From: Chitinophagaceae bacterium | GTDB taxonomy: Bacteria; Bacteroidota; Bacteroidia; Chitinophagales; Chitinophagaceae | Length of the DNA: 10,338 nt | Assembly (NCBI GenBank): GCA_025351145.1 | Contig: JANXWM010000569.1 | Coordinates: 1-10,338 of the forward strand | Direction of reading: 5' to 3' | Shown: positions 1-6,211 of the stretch, in pieces | How the letters are laid out: each line of letters begins with the position of its first letter | Position numbering within the stretch: the first letter of the stretch is position 1 | Notes under the pieces: model-generated | What the model saw: the letters and a program-made list of their open reading frames with translations, nothing else | The model's database searches: none | Told to the model about the DNA's origin: nothing | Made by a program: the position numbers and the translations under genes

Positions 1-801
1 ACCAACCGATGCCGAAGGGAGAAGGCCAAGGGAGCCAGTTAATACGCTTGCCTCGTCGCTGATGATATCGCCAAACATATTCTCTGTAAGGATTACATCG
101 AATTGCTTTGGGTTGATGATGATCTGCATGGCCGCATTATCTACGAACATATAATTTACGGCAACATCACTGTATTGCAAAGCAAGCTCCTGCACAATCT
201 TTCTCCAGAGGCGTGACGTTTCGAGTACGTTTGCTTTATCTACCAGCGTTAATTTTTTTCTTCTTTTTTGTGCGTGCTGAAAAGCAAGATGCGAAACACG
301 TTCTATTTCAGACCTAGTATAAACACAGTTATCGCTTGCTTTATTTCCATCTTCGCTCAATTCTTTTTCACCAAAATAAATGCCACTGGTCAACTCGCGG
401 AAGATGATGAAATCTACGCCTTCAAGGTTTTTTGCTTTGAGTGGTGACAGGTGCTGTAGCGAAGTATATGTTGTAATAGGACGAATGTTGGCAAAGAGTT
501 GCAGCGACTTCCGTAACTTAAGTAAACCCTGTTCGGGGCGAACTTTTGCTGTGGGGTCGTTATCGTATTTTGGATGACCGATAGCACCGAATAAAACCGC
601 ATCCGTGTTAAGGCAGCTTTCAATTGTTTCATCGGGTAATGGGCTGCCGGTTTTATCAATTGCATCGGCGCCCATTAAGCAATAGGTGTAATGGAATTCG
701 TGATGAAAATGTTCGGCGATGGCATCCAGAACTTTGATGGATTGGGCCGTTACTTCCGGGCCAATGCCATCCCCGTTAATTACTGTGATATTTTTTTCCA
801 T
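1..801 (-). CDS. leuB: 3-isopropylmalate dehydrogenase, partial (C-terminus beyond left edge)
   Basis: Catalyses the NAD-dependent oxidation and decarboxylation of 3-isopropylmalate to 2-oxoisocaproate, the third step of leucine synthesis, in the cytoplasm. The first 267 codons are present without interruption; family members usually have about 350-360 residues, so roughly a quarter is missing past the edge. Visible signatures are the N-terminal VINGDGIGPEV (residues 7-17), substrate-binding arginines R97, R107 and R135, the catalytic tyrosine in GIYFGE (Y142), the catalytic lysine in VDKANVLE (K189), and metal-binding aspartates D221, D245 and D249. The last two lie in NMFGDIISDEAS, the family motif. 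The spacing of the three aspartates matches that known for LeuB enzymes. The ATG follows the ABC ATPase stop by 15 bases with no Shine-Dalgarno sequence, as the last visible gene of the leu cluster. Tartrate and isocitrate dehydrogenases are relatives, but the leu context settles the call. Confidence 0.97.
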   Translation of the reverse strand, partial: MEKNITVINGDGIGPEVTAQSIKVLDAIAEHFHHEFHYTYCLMGADAIDKTGSPLPDETIESCLNTDAVLFGAIGHPKYDNDPTAKVRPEQGLLKLRKSLQLFANIRPITTYTSLQHLSPLKAKNLEGVDFIIFRELTSGIYFGEKELSEDGNKASDNCVYTRSEIERVSHLAFQHAQKRRKKLTLVDKANVLETSRLWRKIVQELALQYSDVAVNYMFVDNAAMQIIINPKQFDVILTENMFGDIISDEASVLTGSLGLLPSASVG

Positions 802-816
802 ACAGGTTAATATTTT

Positions 817-2301
817 TTATACTGCAACTGCAGTATGATGATATATAGACGTAATAACGTGTTTACCGTTTTCTAATTGTAATACTTGATTGATGCATGC
901 CGGTATTTCATTGTCGTAATGGCTTACATAAATCAATGTTTTATTAAATCTTTCGCAAAGTTCATCTACTAATTGTACAAATTCTTTTTTCTGTTGTTCA
1001 TCAAGCCCCTGGCAGGGTTCATCTAAAACAAGCAATGGAGGATTTTTTACTAAAGCCCTTATTAGCAAGATCAATCGTTGTTGCCCAGTTGAAATTGAGC
1101 TTAAAGGCTTATTAGCCACATGAGATAGGTGTAAAAAATCCAACCATTGTTGTAGTATGTTGTGCTGCTGCGTATTTAATTTCTTATATAGTCCGATGGT
1201 ATCAAAAAAGCCTGAACCAATTGTTTGGTAGCAGGTAATATTGGTGTCGAAATACCAATGGAGTTCCGTTGAGACATAACCGATGTTTTGTTTAATATCC
1301 CAGATGCTTTCGCCAGTGCCTCTTCTTTTATCAAAGAGGTAAATTTCATTGGCATAAGCCTGAGGGTTATCGCCGGTAATAAGACTGAGTAAAGTAGATT
1401 TGCCAGTACCATTGTGCCCTTTCAACAGCCATTTTTCGCCACGGTTTACCTGCCAGTTAATGTTGTTTAAAATTACTTTGCTTCCGTACTTAACAGAAGT
1501 GTTTATCATTTCCACGGCTACAGGAAAGTTATATTCTTTCTCTACGATACCCGGGAACTGATTAAAATTATAGGGGTAATTTTTATGAGCAATGCTGATA
1601 GTATTTGCAACCTGTAAATTTTTTTCATTAAACGTTTTAAGTTTACCCTTTTCCATTGCAGCGATATGGGTTATACAACCTGGTATTTCCTGTGTATCGC
1701 AAATGATGATCACTGTTGTACCCGTTGCAGCGGTTTCATTTATGATTTGCTGTAAATGTTCCCTGCTTTTAAAATCCAGACCAATAAAGGGAGAATCGAG
1801 TATCAGGATTCCTGCAGGTACCAGCAATGCTTTTATAAGTTGAAACCTCTTATGTTCGCCGCTTGAAAGTTGAAGTACAGGTGCATCTTTGCGATGCTGC
1901 ATTTCGAGCAGGGTGAGTAATATTTCAATTTTATGGTAAGATTCCAATGCATTTGACTGATCCATTACTACCTTAACCAATTCATCTATGACAGTTGCTG
2001 AATCATCAGCATCGAAACTATTGTAGCGTTGCTGATAATAAAAGTCAGAAACGTTAGAAAGGTTTTTGAAATGATAATGCTGCTCAACTAATACTACTTT
2101 TTGTTGCTTAACAATATCAATGGTTCCTTTATGATATAATTGCCCGGCCAGCGCTTTTGCTAAAATAGTTTTACCGCTACCTGACTCACCAATTATAGCA
2201 AGATGCTCATCCTCATTCAGTATAAATGAAACATCATCAAGCATAATATTGCCCTGCATTTTTACTTCAAGGTTATTTACTATGATGGATGGTTGATTCA
2301 T
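817..2301 (-). CDS. Double-cassette ABC ATPase, ModF/PhrA-like, no membrane domain
   Basis: A soluble 494-residue protein with two ABC ATPase cassettes in tandem. Cassette 1 has Walker A GESGSGKT (38-45), Q-loop Q74, signature LSSGE (145-149) and Walker B ILILD (165-169), but serine (S170) replaces the catalytic glutamate and CDTQE (201-205) replaces the H-loop histidine. Cassette 2 is intact: Walker A GHNGTGKS (295-302), signature ISTGQQR (403-409), Walker B LLVLDEP (423-429, catalytic E428) and H-loop H461. The stretch GESIWDIKQNIGYVS (330-344) closely resembles E. coli ModF as I remember it, and the length also fits ModF (about 490). ModF-type proteins are poorly understood; a link to molybdate transport or photorepair has been suggested for the E. 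coli protein. The ATG overlaps the leuD stop in TAATG, so translation is probably coupled to leuD, and leuB follows 15 bases later. No permease or binding protein is nearby. The domain call is firm; the biological role is unknown. Confidence 0.9.
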   Translation of the reverse strand: MNQPSIIVNNLEVKMQGNIMLDDVSFILNEDEHLAIIGESGSGKTILAKALAGQLYHKGTIDIVKQQKVVLVEQHYHFKNLSNVSDFYYQQRYNSFDADDSATVIDELVKVVMDQSNALESYHKIEILLTLLEMQHRKDAPVLQLSSGEHKRFQLIKALLVPAGILILDSPFIGLDFKSREHLQQIINETAATGTTVIIICDTQEIPGCITHIAAMEKGKLKTFNEKNLQVANTISIAHKNYPYNFNQFPGIVEKEYNFPVAVEMINTSVKYGSKVILNNINWQVNRGEKWLLKGHNGTGKSTLLSLITGDNPQAYANEIYLFDKRRGTGESIWDIKQNIGYVSTELHWYFDTNITCYQTIGSGFFDTIGLYKKLNTQQHNILQQWLDFLHLSHVANKPLSSISTGQQRLILLIRALVKNPPLLVLDEPCQGLDEQQKKEFVQLVDELCERFNKTLIYVSHYDNEIPACINQVLQLENGKHVITSIYHHTAVAV

Positions 2302-2897
2302 TACGCTTTTGCCTTTTCAAATATTTCTATTTCTTCTTTCATGCTTAACAGGTAATCAATATCATCGTAACCATTCAACAGGCAGGTTTTTTTATAATTG
2401 TTAATATCAAAACTTTGGCTGTCACCTGTTGAAGTAATGGTGATTGTTTGTTCACCCAGGTTTACTTTTACTTCGGTAGTCGGATCCTTTTCAACTGCAG
2501 TAAATATTTTCTGTAAAAACTCATCACTTACGGTGACTGGTAACAGGAAATTATTCAATGAATTATTTTTAAAAATGTCAGCAAAGAAACTGCTCACCAC
2601 CACATCAAACCCGTAATCTTTTATTGCCCATGCTGCATGCTCTCTTGAAGAACCACAGCCGAAATTTTTTCCTGCAACAAGTATCTTGCCCGAATATGCC
2701 GGGTTGTTGAGCGCAAAATCCGCCTTAGGTGTTGCTTCGTCATCGTTTATGTATCGCCAGTCGCGAAACAGGTTTTTACCAAAGCCTTCCCGGCTTGTGG
2801 CTTTTAAAAATCGTGCAGGAATGATCTGATCCGTATCTACATTTTCATCCTGCAACGGAACAACTGTTGATCTAATGATATTTATTGCTTTGCCCAC
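2301..2897 (-). CDS. leuD: 3-isopropylmalate dehydratase small subunit
   Basis: Small (swivel-domain) subunit of isopropylmalate isomerase, which with LeuC interconverts 2- and 3-isopropylmalate. At 198 residues it has the usual LeuD length (about 200). Recognisable segments are NVDTDQIIPARFLK (19-32), the substrate-loop motif GKNFGCGSSREHAAW (76-90) and FKNNSLNN (109-116). The start is GTG: an in-frame TAA lies only two codons upstream (F and L codons intervene) and no ATG is available near the conserved N-terminus, so GTG is the best choice. It lies 34 bases after leuC and overlaps the next gene by one base, so it sits inside a compact transcription unit. No feature is out of keeping with a working enzyme. 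Confidence 0.97.
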   Translation of the reverse strand: MGKAINIIRSTVVPLQDENVDTDQIIPARFLKATSREGFGKNLFRDWRYINDDEATPKADFALNNPAYSGKILVAGKNFGCGSSREHAAWAIKDYGFDVVVSSFFADIFKNNSLNNFLLPVTVSDEFLQKIFTAVEKDPTTEVKVNLGEQTITITSTGDSQSFDINNYKKTCLLNGYDDIDYLLSMKEEIEIFEKAKA

Positions 2898-2931
2898 GAA
2901 TAATTATTTTGAATGTTGAGTCGATTATTTA

Positions 2932-4413
2932 TTAATTCATGTAGTCCCTAACATCTTCCACTTTGCCTGAAATAGCTGCTGCTGCTGCACTTAGCGGACT
3001 TGCCAGGAATGTTCTTGCATTCGGCCCCTGCCTGCCTTCAAAGTTTCTGTTACTGGTGCTGATGCAGTATTTACCTGCCGGAATTTTATCTTCATTCATC
3101 GCTAAACAGGCACTGCATCCTGGCTGGCGTAACTGAAAACCTGCTTCTAAAAACACCTTATCAATGCCTTCCGCTATGGCCTGCTGCTCTACCTGCTTGC
3201 TGCCGGGAACAATCCATACTTCCACATCATCTGCTTTCTTTTTTCCTTTTACAAAAGATGCTACCATCCTTAAATCTTCAATGCGGCTGTTGGTGCAACT
3301 GCCGATAAAAACATAATCCACTTTATGGCCTTTTATATTTTCGCCCGGTTGCAAACCCATGTATTGAAGCGATTTTTCAAACGAAGGTTTTTCCTGATCA
3401 TTCACTTCGCTCAGTACAGGAACATGACCAGTAACGCCAACACCCATTCCCGGATTTGTTCCGTAAGTGATCATCGGTTCAATGTCTGCGGCATTAATAT
3501 TTATTTCATGATCGAACGCTGCATCGGCATCGCTATACAACGTTTTCCAGTAAGCCAATGCTTTATCCCAGGCCTGACCTTTTGGAGCAAACACTTTTCC
3601 TTTTATATAATTAAAAGTTGTTTCATCCGGTGCTATTAAACCGCAACGTGCACCCATTTCAATGCTCATGTTGCAGATAGTCATGCGTGCTTCCATAGAT
3701 AGGTTGTGAATTGCCGAGCCTGCGAATTCTACTGCATATCCTGTTGCGCCGCTTGCCGAAATAAGCGAGAGAATATACAGCACAATATCTTTCGATACCA
3801 CACCTTTATTCAATTCGCCGTCAACATTAATGCGCATCAGTTTAGGCTTACTCTGCATTAAACATTGTGTAGCCATTACCATTTCCACTTCACTGGTACC
3901 GATGCCAAAAGAGATAGTTCCAAACGCACCGTGTGTTGAGGTATGGCTGTCGCCGCAAACGATTGTCATGCCGGGCTGTGTAATGCCAAGCTCGGGGCCA
4001 ATCACATGCACGATGCCCTGGTATGGATGACCGAGTCCGTACAGTTCAATGCCAAATTTTTCGCAGTTCTCTTTTAATTTTTCTACCTGCAATCTTGAGA
4101 GCGCTTCTTTTATTGGTAAGTGCTGATCAAGTGTTGGTACGTTGTGGTCTGCGGTAGCAACAATTTGTTGCGGACGAAATACTTTCAATCCTCTTTTTTC
4201 CAATCCTGCAAAGGCTTGCGGACTGGTTACTTCGTGTATCAAATGCCTGTCTATATAAAGCACCGAAGGCCCGCCTTCAATTTCTTTTACCACGTGTTTT
4301 AACCAGATCTTATCGAATAATGTTGCGCCCCCAACCCCTGAAGGGGAGTTAGCAATTGTGTCCCCATCCCCTAAAGGGAGGTTAGGAATTCCATTATTTT
4401 TATTATCGTTCAT
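2932..4413 (-). CDS. leuC: 3-isopropylmalate dehydratase large subunit, with repeat-derived N-terminal extension
   Basis: Catalytic large subunit of isopropylmalate isomerase, an aconitase-family [4Fe-4S] enzyme that works with LeuD. The cluster ligands are visible: C373 in FIGSCTNSR, and C433 and C436 in GCSACLAMN. Other landmarks are LFDKIWLKHVV (32-42), VATADHNVPT (85-94) and CGDSHTSTHGAFG (153-165). The protein has 493 residues; LeuC is usually about 466 and normally begins only a few residues before the LFDK segment. Here about 30 residues precede it, and residues 10-31 are encoded by two tandem copies of a palindromic GC-rich repeat (4323-4385). No ATG, GTG or TTG lies in frame between the ATG at 4413 and LFDK, so the extension is probably translated. 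The stop lies 34 bases before leuD. The enzyme call is very secure; whether the N-terminal tail is kept in the mature protein cannot be seen. Confidence 0.97.
   Translation of the reverse strand: MNDNKNNGIPNLPLGDGDTIANSPSGVGGATLFDKIWLKHVVKEIEGGPSVLYIDRHLIHEVTSPQAFAGLEKRGLKVFRPQQIVATADHNVPTLDQHLPIKEALSRLQVEKLKENCEKFGIELYGLGHPYQGIVHVIGPELGITQPGMTIVCGDSHTSTHGAFGTISFGIGTSEVEMVMATQCLMQSKPKLMRINVDGELNKGVVSKDIVLYILSLISASGATGYAVEFAGSAIHNLSMEARMTICNMSIEMGARCGLIAPDETTFNYIKGKVFAPKGQAWDKALAYWKTLYSDADAAFDHEININAADIEPMITYGTNPGMGVGVTGHVPVLSEVNDQEKPSFEKSLQYMGLQPGENIKGHKVDYVFIGSCTNSRIEDLRMVASFVKGKKKADDVEVWIVPGSKQVEQQAIAEGIDKVFLEAGFQLRQPGCSACLAMNEDKIPAGKYCISTSNRNFEGRQGPNARTFLASPLSAAAAAISGKVEDVRDYMN
4323..4385 (-). 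repeat. Two tandem 33-bp palindromic repeats inside the leuC reading frame
   Basis: Read on the leuC strand, unit 1 (4385 to 4353) begins CTAACCTCCCTTTAGGGG and unit 2 (4352 to 4323) begins CTAACTCCCCTTCAGGGG. The first 30 bases of each match at 24 positions without gaps. The period is 33 bases, or 11 codons, so the frame is kept, giving NLPLGDGDTIA and then NSPSGVGGA. Each unit contains a small hairpin (CCCCT-TC-AGGGG in unit 2, CCCT-TT-AGGG in unit 1) followed by a second G-run. This resembles the short palindromic repeats common between genes in Bacteroidota, here inserted in a gene. Confidence 0.85.
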
Positions 4414-4522
4414 TTTTGTATAAGATTTTTTTGTTATCAGCTTTTGTTATTTGTGGCATCGCCTGTTGTGTCACTCACTTGTACTTTCGGATTATGATTG
4501 AGCTTTTAGCGAAGCGTATATT

Positions 4523-4539
4523 ACAAGTCGGAGACTTGT
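4523..4539. repeat. Small hairpin ACAAGTC-GGA-GACTTGT
   Basis: Seven-base perfect arms around a 3-base loop. It belongs to the AAGTC...GACTT type also seen 12 bases further on at 4552-4569, with a different outer base pair. It is not followed by a T-run on either strand, so it is unlikely to be a classical terminator. Confidence 0.7.
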
Positions 4540-4551
4540 TGCATAGTGCTA

Positions 4552-4569
4552 CGAAGTCTGGAGACTTCG
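4552..4569. repeat. Small hairpin CGAAGTCT-GG-AGACTTCG
   Basis: Eight-base perfect arms around GG. The inner GAAGTC...GAGACTTC is shared with the hairpin at 4523-4539, so the two look like diverged copies of one short palindromic repeat. Confidence 0.75.
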
Positions 4570-4581
4570 CAGAGCTTCTTC

Positions 4582-4691
4582 GTCATTGCGAGGCCTCCGA
4601 AGCAATCTCTTGTCGTGCGTTATACTCCTTTTATGTTTTGCCGGGAGATTGCTTTGCTTCATTCTTCGCAACCGTTCCTCCTCGCAATGAC
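4582..4691. repeat. Palindromic interspersed repeat with GTCATTGCGAGG / CCTCGCAATGAC ends
   Basis: The outer arms GTCATTGCGAGG (4582-4593) and CCTCGCAATGAC (4680-4691) are perfect 12-base complements. A second pair follows inside: AAGCAATCTC (4600-4609) and GAGATTGCTT (4645-4654). The whole is about 110 bp. From memory, this GTCATTGCGAGG...GAAGCAATCTC arrangement recurs as an intergenic repeat in many unrelated bacteria. Open frames across it are accidental. It sits inside the larger inverted repeat 4472-4762, between leuA and leuC. Confidence 0.85.
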
Positions 4692-4759
4692 ACGGAATGT
4701 ATTACTTCGTGTCAATCTTTGCTTCGGTAAAAGCTGAAACATGATCTGAATGTACAAGA

Positions 4760-4787
4760 GTGCGACGCAAGAAAAGCCTGGCTCATA
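4760..4787 (+). repeat. Dispersed repeat, copy A (GTGCGACGCAA ... CCTGGCTCATA)
   Basis: GTGCGACGCAA (4760-4770) is followed after 6 bases by CCTGGCTCATA (4777-4787). The same two 11-base blocks occur on the minus strand at the right edge (10338 to 10292) with a 25-base spacer, so this copy is probably internally shortened. It adjoins the right arm of the long inverted repeat. Confidence 0.7.
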
Positions 4788-4822
4788 TTCATCAGTTGGG
4801 CCCAAAAAAGACCTCACACAAA

Positions 4823-4841
4823 CCCTCTCCACAGGAGAGGG
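4823..4841 (-). terminator. Hairpin directly after leuA (repeat or weak terminator)
   Basis: CCCTCTCC-TGT-GGAGAGGG on the leuA strand forms a perfect 8-base stem with a 3-base loop, starting one base after the leuA TAA. A T-run (TCTTTTTT) follows, but about 14 bases beyond the stem, so it is not a textbook intrinsic terminator. The hairpin and the following TTTGTGTGAGG resemble the palindrome-plus-G-rich layout of the repeat inside leuC. It may act as a terminator, a 3'-end stabiliser, or be just another repeat copy. Confidence 0.5.
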
Positions 4842-4842
4842 C

Positions 4843-6012
4843 TTAAGCACTTACATTTTCAGGTTGATAGTGCTTTGCCATTTCGTGTAAATTTTCGTCG
4901 TTCACTTCTTTTAACCCATCGGCTACTTCTAAAAATTTTGCGTACAAAACATCTATATCGTTGCGGGTAAACTGGTAGCCGATCTTGTGGAAACGGTGTG
5001 CCAGTGCGCTTCTTCCGCTGCGGGCCGTTAATACGATCTTCGATTCGCCGGCACCCACCTGCTCGGGATTAATGATCTCGTAGGTTAATGAATCTTTTAA
5101 AAACCCATCCTGGTGAATACCGCTGGAATGTGCAAATGCATTGCTGCCAACGATGGCCTTATTTGGCTGAACCGGCATGCGCATGGTATCGCTGACAAGG
5201 CGGCTCATGGGGTACAATAATTCTGTTTTAATGTTGGTGTAAAAACCGAGGGAATGGTGCTGTTTCATCACCATCACACACTCTTCAAGAGATGTATTGC
5301 CGGCACGTTCGCCTAATCCATTAATGGTACATTCTATTTGTCCTGCACCGGCAATAACTCCTGCGATCGAGTTGGCGGTTGCTAAACCCAGATCGTTGTG
5401 GCAATGGCATGAAATCGTAGCTTTATCAATGTTTGAAACATTGTTCACGAGATAAGCAATCTTATCCCCGTATTGATGCGGCAGGCAGTAGCCTGTTGTA
5501 TCCGGAATGTTAACTACAGTGGCACCTGCGGCAATCACTGCTTCAATTACACGGGCCAAATAATCATTGTCTGTGCGGCCCGCATCTTCTGCGTAAAACT
5601 CTACATCGTCTACAAAATTCTTGGCCCATTTTACGCATTGCACTGCACGTAATAAAATATCGTCCCTGTTGGAATTGAATTTGGATTTTATATGAAAGTC
5701 TGAAGTGCCAATGCCTGTGTGTAAGCGTGGACGAACAGCGTATTTTAATGCATCGGCAGCTACTTCAATATCTTTTTGAACAGCACGGCTTAGAGCGGCA
5801 ACGCTGGTGTTCTTTAGCACTTTTGTAATTTCGCGAACGGAGTTAAAATCGCCGGGGCTTGATATGGGAAAACCGGCTTCGAGTATATCAACACCCAGGT
5901 TTTCGAGTGCCAAAGCCAGCTCAATCTTTTCTTTTGTGTTTAACTTACAGCCCGGTACCTGTTCTCCATCTCTTAAAGTTGTGTCGAAAATGTCTATCTT
6001 TCTTTGAGCCAT
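4843..6012 (-). CDS. leuA: 2-isopropylmalate synthase, short form without regulatory domain
   Basis: Condenses acetyl-CoA with 2-oxoisovalerate to 2-isopropylmalate, the committed step of leucine synthesis. The 389 residues hold the HMGL-like TIM barrel: DTTLRDGEQVPG (10-21, with metal-binding D15), metal-binding H203 and H205 in SCHCHNDLG, NGLGERAGNTSLEE (231-244, N239), and the HSSGIHQDG segment (295-303) of the linker region. Classical LeuA has about 500-520 residues, with a C-terminal domain of roughly 120-130 residues that binds leucine for feedback inhibition. That domain is absent, so this form is expected to escape that control. The TAA is followed after one base by a palindromic repeat. 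It is the first gene of the leu cluster and divergent from the gene at 6212. Citramalate or homocitrate synthases are relatives, but the adjoining leuCDB genes favour LeuA. The ATG has no Shine-Dalgarno sequence. Confidence 0.93.
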   Translation of the reverse strand: MAQRKIDIFDTTLRDGEQVPGCKLNTKEKIELALALENLGVDILEAGFPISSPGDFNSVREITKVLKNTSVAALSRAVQKDIEVAADALKYAVRPRLHTGIGTSDFHIKSKFNSNRDDILLRAVQCVKWAKNFVDDVEFYAEDAGRTDNDYLARVIEAVIAAGATVVNIPDTTGYCLPHQYGDKIAYLVNNVSNIDKATISCHCHNDLGLATANSIAGVIAGAGQIECTINGLGERAGNTSLEECVMVMKQHHSLGFYTNIKTELLYPMSRLVSDTMRMPVQPNKAIVGSNAFAHSSGIHQDGFLKDSLTYEIINPEQVGAGESKIVLTARSGRSALAHRFHKIGYQFTRNDIDVLYAKFLEVADGLKEVNDENLHEMAKHYQPENVSA

Positions 6013-6037
6013 AAGAAATATTTAAAAGTGAAAAAGT

Positions 6038-6064
6038 GCAGACTGCTTAATTTTGATTGTCTGC
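6038..6064 (-). promoter_or_regulatory. Possible leader hairpin upstream of leuA
   Basis: On the leuA strand GCAGAC and GTCTGC form a 6-base stem around a 15-base loop, followed by ACTTTTTCACTTTT, 26 bases before the ATG. The layout resembles a weak intrinsic terminator in the leader. The stem is short and no leucine-rich leader peptide or T-box is visible. The rest of the 199-bp divergent region (6013-6211) holds a GTTTAAAC palindrome (6071-6078) and a direct repeat of GTTTGCG (6086, 6109). No convincing promoter could be assigned to either gene. Confidence 0.25.
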
Positions 6065-6211
6065 CTTATTGTTTAAACAGCCTGCGTTTGCGAATGTAAC
6101 GGAAGCATGTTTGCGGATTTGATCAAAACAGGTTGTATTTTACGGTTGATAAGCAGGGTTAAATGGCTTTAAATGCAGGTGCAGCAAGGGTTTTATAAAA
6201 CATAATTTACG

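Larger units (their letters stand above)
4472..4762. repeat. Imperfect long inverted repeat in the leuA-leuC gap (possible MITE-like element)
   Basis: The left arm (4472-4515) and the reverse complement of the right arm (4721-4762) align along their whole length. Both read CACTC, TTGTAC, TTC, GAT, ATG, AGCTTTTA and CGAAGC in order, with six mismatches and one 2-base gap. Weaker similarity continues outward, GCCTGTTGTGTCACTC on the left against the complement of GAGTGCGACGCAA on the right. Between the arms lie two small hairpins (4523-4539 and 4552-4569) and a second inverted repeat (4582-4691). No transposase is present. This explains most of the 429-bp gap between leuA and leuC. It could be a non-autonomous mobile element, or two dispersed-repeat copies that landed in opposite directions. 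Confidence 0.75.

Noticed and set aside
1..801. leuB as a pseudogene because it lacks an end
   Set aside because: The frame is open through all 267 visible codons with every checked active-site residue in place; it is simply cut by the window edge.
4416..4850. Several 60-100 codon frames across the leuA-leuC gap
   Set aside because: They run through inverted repeats and hairpins; their translations are accidental readings of palindromic repeats.
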